DNA of 64,000 nt from Ailanthus altissimus (lineage: Eukaryota > Streptophyta > Magnoliopsida > Sapindales > Simaroubaceae), in contig OX327696.1 in assembly GCA_946807835.1 (NCBI GenBank), forward strand, positions 756,501 through 820,500. Direction: 5' to 3'. The notes under the pieces are model-generated. The model was not told the origin of the DNA, made no database searches, and saw only the letters and a list, made by a program, of their open reading frames with translations. The stretch's first letter is position 1. Every line of letters starts with the position of its first letter. Below, piece by piece: positions 56,837-64,000 of the stretch. The position numbers and the translations under genes are program-made.

Positions 56837-56870
56837 TTAAAGAAGAATAAGAGGAGGAAGAAGCCATCAT
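56837..56870 (-). pseudogene. TNL2 start-codon fragment of TIR exon
   Basis: ATGATGGCTTC followed by a Ser-rich run, the same leader as TNL1 (start at 56870). It is cut off after 11 codons by the solo LTR. Confidence 0.85.
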
Positions 56871-58918
56871 TTCTCAATTGGTGAGAGAGAATTTTGAATG
56901 AGGAAAATATATATGTATGATTGTGGTTTGTGGAGTGACAGACGGATATAAGACATACATATAGAGGCTTCAGCTATCCTACAAAAGCACTTCATTCAGT
57001 CATTCCGTAGAAAATGCATTATGATAATAATCATACAAAAGATAAAGTGAGAAACACGGCAAGAGAAAGACTCAATAACAGCCAGTAAGAAAAGAAAAAA
57101 GAGAAGAATTTGTGAAAGATTTCAATTGCTTTAGTGCAGTTCCAAGAAGTTTCATTCAGTAATTTCATTTGCGTTCACAACTCAATCACAACTAGAAAGA
57201 AAACCAAAAACAGAGAATGCAAAGAGAATGGATTTGGAAAAGATTTCAATTTCAATACTACAGTGAGTATGGCCAAGAGCAAAGGAAAGTTCATTCAGAA
57301 ATTTCATAAAAGAAGCCTTGTTTTGTTGGCATCTAGTTGAAAGTTCACTTGCTTTCACAAAGAATAATAATAAATAAATAATAACAATAGTAATAACAAA
57401 ATCATAAAATCATAAAATGAGAAAAACAACCGTAATTAATGAATTATTATGTATCAACTATGGTTATCCAATTCGCTTTATTATAGTAATAATAATAAAT
57501 ATTTTTGAATGGTAATATATACATTTTTTAAATACAATCCATAATTCTTAACCTCTAATACCGGCGCTGAAACTATCCTTCATTAAATAGATGGAGTAAT
57601 GTATCACATATATGCTTAGAGGACTTAAATTTAATAACTCCAAATGAATAGTGTTGAGTATCAAACACTCTATCAATGTAGTGAAAACAAATTTTCTTTA
57701 AAATAAATATTTATTAATTTTGATTAAGTTCTTAATTAAATGATTATTCAAGGTCCTTAGTTCAATTATTTTTGGTCCTCCTAGGATACCACTTTTTTTA
57801 TAATGAAACAAGTTTATTTCTACTATTTCAAACTTCTGAGATTTTTGACAAAATTAATAAAAGACTTCTTTTAACGATGAGAGAGAGAGAGAGAGAGAAC
57901 TATAATACAATGAGTTTGTAAAGGATTTCAATTGTGTTAATTAATGCACATGATGGCTTGACCAAGTGTGCATCTTTCCAAACATAAGGTTGGGGTTTGA
58001 GTCCAATAAATGTTGAGATGGTATAATAATTTTTTTATTTTTCAGGAGTCTCTTCTTCCCTCTTTTGTGGGGTATATGTTTCTCATTCATAAGGTCTACT
58101 TCTTTAGTGTTGGCTATATGTTCTTCCCTCTTTTGTAAGGTATGTGTTCGAGCATACATTAGTGTAGAAATATAATGTCTTGTACTAGTAATTCTCTAGT
58201 TGTAGTATGTCCTTCCCTTCTTTATAAGGTATATATTTACACATGTATCATTTTGAAATATAATGTATTGTCTTGTTAATTCTTTAGTCCTAGTATCAGA
58301 GCATACATTAGTGTATAAATATAATATTTTGTTATGCTAAGCTTCCAATACTAGTACTAATATAAAGAGATAGAATAGATTTGTAAATGATCCAATTGTA
58401 TTAATATTACAATGAGTTGTTCCTACAAAAAGGGCCTAAGGTGCAATACTTAGAAGTTCAAGAAAATTTTAGGATAATTTCATAGAAAATGCCTTGAGGG
58501 CACTTATATTGAAATTTCAATAAGTAGTCCCTACAAAAGGGACCTAAGGTGCTATATTTGAAACTTCAAGGATATTTTAGGATAATTTCATAGAAGATGC
58601 CTAGAATAGGATTTTACGAGGTACTTATAGTTGAAATTTCAATATTGTGTGTATTATGTGTCAAAGGAACATGTATAGAGATTTTTAAAAAAAAAAAGAA
58701 AAAAAGGACTAAAATACAAAATAAAATAAAAAGTTGACACCATCTCACAAAATTGGTTCACATTGAGAAAATTAAGAAACTTAAAAACACATAATCTTGT
58801 TTAAGTTAAATTTATTCTCAGTTCTTATTTGCACATGCATCATTTTAAAAATGTAATGTTTTTTCTTGCTAATTCTTTAGTTCTAGTGTTAAAGTATACA
58901 TTAGTATATAAATATAAC
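56871..58918. other. TNL2 upstream flank
   Basis: No gene. It aligns with TNL1 flank pieces (11177-11665 and 16740-17240). Copies of the module AATTTGTAAAgGATTTCAATTG with nearby ACAATGAG recur at about 57110, 57230, 57905 and 58376. A (GA)n run is at 57879-57898. Between 58040 and 58340 a unit of about 130 bp with TAAGGTATATrTTT and AGCATACATTAGTGT repeats imperfectly. Confidence 0.65.
58416..58644. repeat. Imperfect tandem duplication (107 and 122 bp)
   Basis: Copies 58416-58522 and 58523-58644 share CTACAAAAGGG, CCTAAGGTGC, TTTTAGGATAATTTCATAGA and end TTGAAATTTCAATA. The second has a 15-bp insertion. Confidence 0.85.
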
Positions 58919-60467
58919 TAACAGGACCCGACCTAAGCCCTCCTCGAGAATCAAAGTGGATCCTACGATGACGTGGGACTAACATACTCTTTACTCATAC
59001 ATATGATATAATGATTTGCCTTAACAAAATGTGTTACACGTGTACTCTAATATATAAAAAGATAGACAAATACACAAATTGAGACACTTATGCAGATATG
59101 CGTGTCATAGGCCAGCCACAAAATGTGACGACAGTATCACATTGCACGAATTCTTATGACAACCTAGGGAAAATATGAAAAATGGTGAGCTTGTAGCACA
59201 GTGGGTGGACATAATCTGAAAATATTATATACTTTATATGTATTGTACACGTATAAATCTGTAAGATAAAATAACTGTGAAGCTGCATACTGAGTAGTCA
59301 ATAAACTTGTACTAAAATATAAGTTGTCATAAAAATGTATGCTTAGACTAAAATCATAACATAATACTAGGGATCTGAAAATCTAGAAGCATAAACTATT
59401 ATAAAATCTATTATCATGCTGAATATATGTAATATAGCTCTGGAAACATGTATTACATATATATATTGAAAATCACACCAAACTTATACTCGGGAAAATC
59501 TGGTCTAACTTGGCGAAGTAACTCACGCACAAGCAGAGCGGGGGATCTGAACTAGTTTAACTCGGCAGAATGTTACATCGCTCGGGTAGAGCAAACTAAA
59601 CTGGTCTAATACATGCGCAAGGCAACTACACTAAAGGGGAGGGTACGTATGTGGTGGTTCAAAAACTACTACTATATAATATCATGAAAGCATAATTGTT
59701 CTAAAATATATATTTCTGTACTGAATATAATCATAAACTATACTATAACAAATTCCAAAATATTACTCAATATACTAAATAACATAAATATTTATCTGTC
59801 TAAAATAAATCACGACTAAATCTGATAACGTGTAATTTAATCATAAACAACTGTATTAAAAATATATAAAATATCTATAGTTATCCACTCACTAAAGTGC
59901 ACTAATCCTGAACTAGGTCTAAATTTTGAGATCTACTCGCTATCGACACACCTCCTATATCATATGGTGTAAAATACATCATTAGTACCAATATACATTA
60001 TAAATATTAAAATATAATTATTTTAATATCGTAAAACTACTACCCGCTAAATCACTGGGTATAAATCTAACTACCTAAACTAATTTTCTATTTATTTTCT
60101 TTTTCTTTTTTTCTCAACTGCTCTTTTTTTCTTTCTCCTTCTCTTTCTCTTTTTCTTTCTCTTCTCTTTCCCTTTTTCTTTCTCTTTCTCTTCCTCTTTC
60201 TCTTCGGTTTCTTTTTCTTCCTTTCTCTCATTTTTTTCTTTCTTTTCTTTTCTTCTTCTTTTCTTTTCTCTTTTTCTTTCTTTCTTTTCTTTCTTTTATT
60301 CGGCTTTGCTTCTTTTCTTCTATTTTAGTTGCTTCTTCTAAAACGAAGGAAAAAAAAAATTAAAACAAACATATATAAATACAACAACAGCCACTGCTTG
60401 CTCTTTTCTCTTTATTTATTTATTATTCTGCCACCAATCTATTTATAAAACATACACGTGTATTACA
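58919..60467 (-). repeat. Gypsy-2 3' LTR (1.55 kb)
   Basis: Begins TAACAGGACCCGA (decayed TG) and ends CACGTGTATTACA, next to the polypurine tract complement. Similar in length and content to 50056-51583, with a long pyrimidine tract at about 60080-60320. Confidence 0.85.
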
Positions 60468-62925
60468 ATTCTTCCCCATTATAAAAATTTTGTCTTTGAA
60501 ATTCATATACCTCTCTGAAACAAATGAGGATACTGAACTTTCATCTAATCCTCTTGCTTCCATGTAGCCTCTTACACTGTATGATTCCTCTGTAGGACTT
60601 TAACTAATGAAATAGTCTTATTACGTAGTACTTACTGGCAATAGTCCATTATCTGAATAGGTTCCTCGTCATAAATCAAGTTTGTCCTCAATTGAACTGG
60701 CTGAGTATCTAGAATGTGAGAAGGGTCGGGTATATACTTCCGCAACATAGAAATATGAAACACCTCATGAATGCGTGATAACTCAGGTGGTAATGTTAAA
60801 CGGTACGCAACCACATCAACCCTTTCTAGAATCATATATGACCCAATATATTTATGACTTAAATTTTTTCAGTTTTTCAAAACGAAGCACACCCTTCCAT
60901 GGTGAGATCCGTAAGAAGACTCTATCTCCTACTGCAAACTCAAGCTGTTTACGGTGTTTATCTGCATAACTCTTCTTTCTGCAATGAGCTGCCTTGAGTC
61001 TGTCTCTGATAATACTAATCTTCTCACTAATGGCCTGGATAATCTCTGAACCCAACATTTTCCTTTTTCCAACCTCATTTTAGCAAACTGGAGTTCTGCA
61101 TTTTCTTCCGTATAAAGCTTTATACGGTGCCATTTGAATGCTAGACTGATAATTATTATTATATGCAAACTTCATCAATAGTAAATAATCATCCCAATTA
61201 CCCTTAAGCTGTAACATACAAGCTCTGAGCATATCCTCTAATATTTGTATAGTTTTCTCTGACTGCCCATTTGTCTGAAGATGAAAGGTTGTACTAAAGT
61301 TTAGCTTAGTGCCTAAAGTCTTCTGTAAGCTATACTAGAATCTAGAAGTAAATTGAGGGTCTCTATCTGATACGATCGACATTGGAGCCCCATGTAACTG
61401 TAAAATCTGACTCACTTACAAATGAGCTAGCCTATTTAATGAGTATGAAATCTTATAAGGCAGGAAATGAGCAGTCTTTGTGAGTCGATCAACAATCACC
61501 CAAATACTATCATGACCCATTTAAGTAGGAGGAAGCCCAACAATAAAGTCCATGATGATATATCTCCACTTTCATTCAGGAACTAAAAATGGTTAAGATA
61601 ATCCTATTAGCTTCTGATATTCTGCCTTAACCTGTTGACAAATTAAGCAGTGAGATACAAACTCTGCAATCTCTCTTTTCATACCTTGCCACCAGTAATA
61701 TTCTCTTAGAATACAATACATTTTAGTGCTGCTAAGATGCATAGCATAAGTAAAGCTATGAGCTTCTTCTAAAATCTGCTTCTTTAACTTTGAGTTATTC
61801 AGAACACAAAGCCTGTTACCCATAACTAATATAACTTCCAACGTTAAATCAGTTCGCATTCCATTTCTTACTTCTTACTTAAGTTTAACAAAATTAGGAT
61901 CCTGATTTTGCATCTCTCGAATTTGATCAATCAACATGGGCCTAACTTGAAAATGTACTAGAAGGACTCCTGACTTGTCTACAGATAATTCAATCCCATT
62001 TATCTTAATTCAACTAACAATGGAAGATAAGACACTCTCAAATAAGCAATAGAGCTAGAAGACTTCCTTCTAAGTGCATATGCTATCACATTTGCCTTAC
62101 CTCGAAGATAATCAATCATATAGTCATAATTGTTTATTAGCTCTAACCATCTCCGTTGTCTCAAATTCAGATATTTTTGTGTGAACAAATACTTCAAACT
62201 TTTGTGATCAGTGAAGATTTAACATGCAACACCATACAAATAATGGCTCTAAATCTTCAAGGCGAATACTATTGCTGCCAATTCTAAATCATGGGTTAGA
62301 TAATTTAACTCATACTTCTTAAGCTGCCTAGAAGCATAAGCTATCACCTTATCATGCTGCATCAGTACACAATGTAATCCCTGTCTAAAAGCATCACTGT
62401 AAATTATAAATCCTTCAGTGCCAGATGAAAGAGTGAGAATAGGAGTTGAAGTCAATCTCTTTTTAACTTCTTAGAAACTACGTTCATATTCATCAATCTA
62501 CACAGACTTTATATTTTTTCTAGTCAATTTTGTAAGCGATGTAGCAATCTTAGAGAAGTCTTTAACAAATCTCCAATAATAACCTGCTAGATCTAAAAAA
62601 TTCTAATTTCTGTCACACTAGCTAGTCGCTCCTAATTTACCACGGCTTCAACTTTCTGAGGATAGACATAAATTTCATTTGCTGAGATCACATAATCTAA
62701 AAATGTAACTTCATCTAGCCAAAACTAACATTTGCTGAACTTAGCATATAACTGTTTATTTCTCAAAATCTGTAACACTATTCTCAAACCTTCTACATGC
62801 TCTTTGTATTCCGTGAATATACAAGAATATCGTCAATAAAAACTATAACAAATCGATCAAGATAAGGACAAAATACCCTATTCATAAGGTCTATGAATGC
62901 AGCTGGGACATTAGTCAACCCAAAT
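60468..62925 (-). pseudogene. Gypsy-2 partial pol
   Basis: Tail at 60850-60560 (LSRIHEVFHISMLRKYIPDP), integrase at 61860-61200 with the zinc finger (HSFTYAMHLSS..CLICQQVKA) and a core that keeps Glu (NGQSEKTIQ), RNase H at 62560-62000 ([15 protein letters not shown]), RT from 62925 with [13 protein letters not shown] near 62820-62860. Stops and indels throughout, but catalytic RT residues and the integrase Glu are retained, unlike the integrase of Gypsy-1. Confidence 0.87.
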
Positions 62926-63221
62926 GAATTTTTACATTATTTTATTTGTGTAATTTTGGTTTGTTGAAACTAAATATAAATACCCTTCTTCCTCATTTAG
63001 TTTTGCAAGCAAGCAAATTAAGAATAAAGAATTGATTAAGTATTTGATCAATTGTTGAGAGTTTAGTATATTAAAGAGTTGAGCAAATAATAAGCTCAAC
63101 AAAGAGTGTGTGAGTGTTATGCTATAAGTGTGAGAGTGAGAATTTCAAAAAATTTATATTATAAATTTTAAATTTGTTGTATTAATAAAAGTGTTCTATT
63201 TATATTTCATTATTCTCAACA
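62926..63221 (+). repeat. Copia-1-type LTR fragment
   Basis: Matches about 1945-2253: TATAAATACCC, AAGTATTTGATCAATTGTTG, AAGCTCAACA and CTCAACA end. The first third is missing and the left edge is fused to Gypsy-2. Confidence 0.88.
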
Positions 63222-63529
63222 TACCTTGTTTTGACAGTACAATCAATAAGATAAAATATTCAGCAATGTAGTACTATTTTAAAGAGTTGAGCAAATAAAT
63301 TATTCAGCAGTTTAGTATATTAAAGAGTTAAGCAAATAATAAGCTCAACAAAGAGTGTGTGAGTATTGTGTTATAAGTGTGAGAGTGAGAATTTTTAAAA
63401 ATTTATATTGTAAATTTTGAATTTATTATATTAATAAAATTGTTCTATTTATACATCATTATTCTCAACATACCATATTTTTACAGTACAATCAGTAGAT
63501 AAAATATTCAGCAGTGTAGTAATATTTTA
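63059..63529 (+). repeat. 249-bp tandem duplication spanning LTR end and block R start
   Basis: Unit 63059-63282 and unit 63309-63529 both run from GTTTAGTATATTAAAGAGTT through the LTR end (CTCAACATACC) into ACAGTACAATCA and AAAATATTCAGCA. The duplication therefore happened after the LTR came to lie beside block R. Confidence 0.85.
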
Positions 63530-63935
63530 TATCTTGGGAAAACTGTTTTCATGGTCACAGCATCGATCCTAAACATTAGTTTCCCAAGGAATTCAACAAA
63601 AAATGTTATTCTTAAGGAAATATTCTAATAAATCAAATAGCATCAAGTAAAATACATGGTTGCTAATAGTGTACCAATCAGACATGATTTTAGTTTAAAA
63701 CAACATTGGATAGGAATATTAAGCAAGCATCATTATAAACATTCTACTGAATTCTTATTGTCAAAATGATTGCCATCTTATTTAGAAATTATATCAAGCC
63801 ATTGTAGAAAGAACAAAGTATCATTACTTGCATACAGAATGTATTTGAGAACTGTCAACACAAGTCTGGCTGACGGAGTAGTTATTAGTTGATGATAATG
63901 TATCCGCAATAGCAGCGTAGCAACCCTGCAAACCA
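63480..63935. repeat. Block R, unit-2 copy (uninterrupted by the LINE)
   Basis: Homologous to 18430-18712 plus 25353-25545. The LINE target string CATTCTACTGAATTC is present once at about 63742-63756, without insert. It ends CAGCGTAGCAACCCTGCAAA in both copies. Confidence 0.85.
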
Positions 63936-64000
63936 GCTTAACCTGCACATGTGGCGTTATTTTTTAATTTTATTTATTTATTTGATAGGAAACAGAAAAT
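63936..64000. other. Window end, nothing recognised
   Basis: Short AT-rich stretch that no longer matches the unit-1 sequence. Confidence 0.5.

Larger units (their letters stand above)
33293..56870 (-). pseudogene. TNL2: TIR-NBS-LRR pseudogene broken into segments by nested retroelements
   Basis: Ordered pieces on the minus strand: TIR exon (56870-56837 and 55814-55368), NBS exon (54748-53662), linker (about 53056-52750), and the LRR exon in three parts (51844-51584, 38771-38340, 34410-33293). Intron positions and phases match TNL1. Disruptions: a copia solo LTR in exon 1, frameshifts near 55783 and 55523, a TAA at 54100-54102, a TAG at the last linker codon (52750-52752), a gypsy element and a retroposon in the LRR exon, and loss of everything after 33293. 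Exon homology to TNL1 is high, so duplication came before these insertions. Confidence 0.93.
58919..62925 (-). mobile_element. Gypsy-2: truncated copy of the Gypsy-1 family
   Basis: The 3' LTR is 58919-60467, followed on the minus strand by chromodomain-like tail, integrase, RNase H and part of RT. It is cut at about 62925 inside RT (after the string matching Gypsy-1 at 47570), where a copia LTR piece begins. The empty site for solo LTR copy 2 is here, so Gypsy-2 shows what Gypsy-1 looked like before that insertion. Confidence 0.9.

Noticed and set aside
56532..56840. 102-codon plus-strand frame with hydrophobic segments
   Set aside because: Entirely within the copia solo LTR; no homologous frame in the related Copia-2 LTR.
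1..64000. Search for tRNA, rRNA, snoRNA and miRNA genes
   Set aside because: No convincing cloverleaf, A/B boxes or rRNA cores noticed by eye; a covariance-model scan would be decisive.

Overview
The window is nuclear DNA of a dicotyledonous flowering plant. It is AT-rich and dominated by retrotransposons. It carries TIR-NBS-LRR (TNL) disease-resistance genes, a class found in dicots and missing from grasses, with the classical TNL exon order and GT/AG introns. A rosid (perhaps Sapindales) is a guess from the style of the LRRs only. I saw no bacterial features, CRISPR array, tRNA or rRNA.

The backbone is two head-to-tail paralogous units, both on the minus strand. Unit 1 is TNL1 (start codon at 11176; a 1289-codon frame runs down to 5705, and a decayed C-JID tail reaches 4868), its upstream flank (11177-11665 continuing at 16566-17240), and block R (18430-18712 continuing at 25353-25545). 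Unit 2 is the same set further right: TNL2 pseudogene (56870 down to 33293), flank (56871-58840) and block R (63480-63935). TNL1 has open TIR, NBS, linker and LRR exons but loses its post-LRR domain to a frameshift. TNL2 is dead.

Almost everything else is insertions into this backbone. In unit 1, a nearly full-length Ty1/copia element (Copia-2, about 11666-16565) sits about 490 bp upstream of the TNL1 start, and a 6.6-kb L1-type LINE (18713-25352) splits block R. In unit 2, a copia solo LTR (55815-56836) splits the TIR exon. A 12.8-kb Ty3/gypsy chromovirus (38772-51583, 5-bp target duplication CTCTC) and a small poly(A)-ended retroposon (34411-38339) split the LRR exon. The gypsy and the retroposon each contain a 2.6-2.7-kb solo LTR of one further family, in opposite orientations. 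Two copia fragments (28860-33292) cut off the 3' end of TNL2. A second copy of the same gypsy family (58919-62925) and pieces of a copia LTR (62926-63470) lie at the right; the same copia LTR closes the element at the left edge (1-2253).

Decayed pieces of ordinary genes also occur: an unrecognised two-exon fragment (2347-3188), a WDR3/UTP12-like WD40 fragment (27551-28190), a LINE reverse-transcriptase fragment (25505-25690) and exon-like strings near 26.1-26.8 kb.

I do not see a new enzymatic or defence system. The most informative content is the readable order of nested insertions, the recent 852-bp LRR expansion in TNL1, the apparent loss of its C-JID, and a copia polyprotein broken by stop codons alone.
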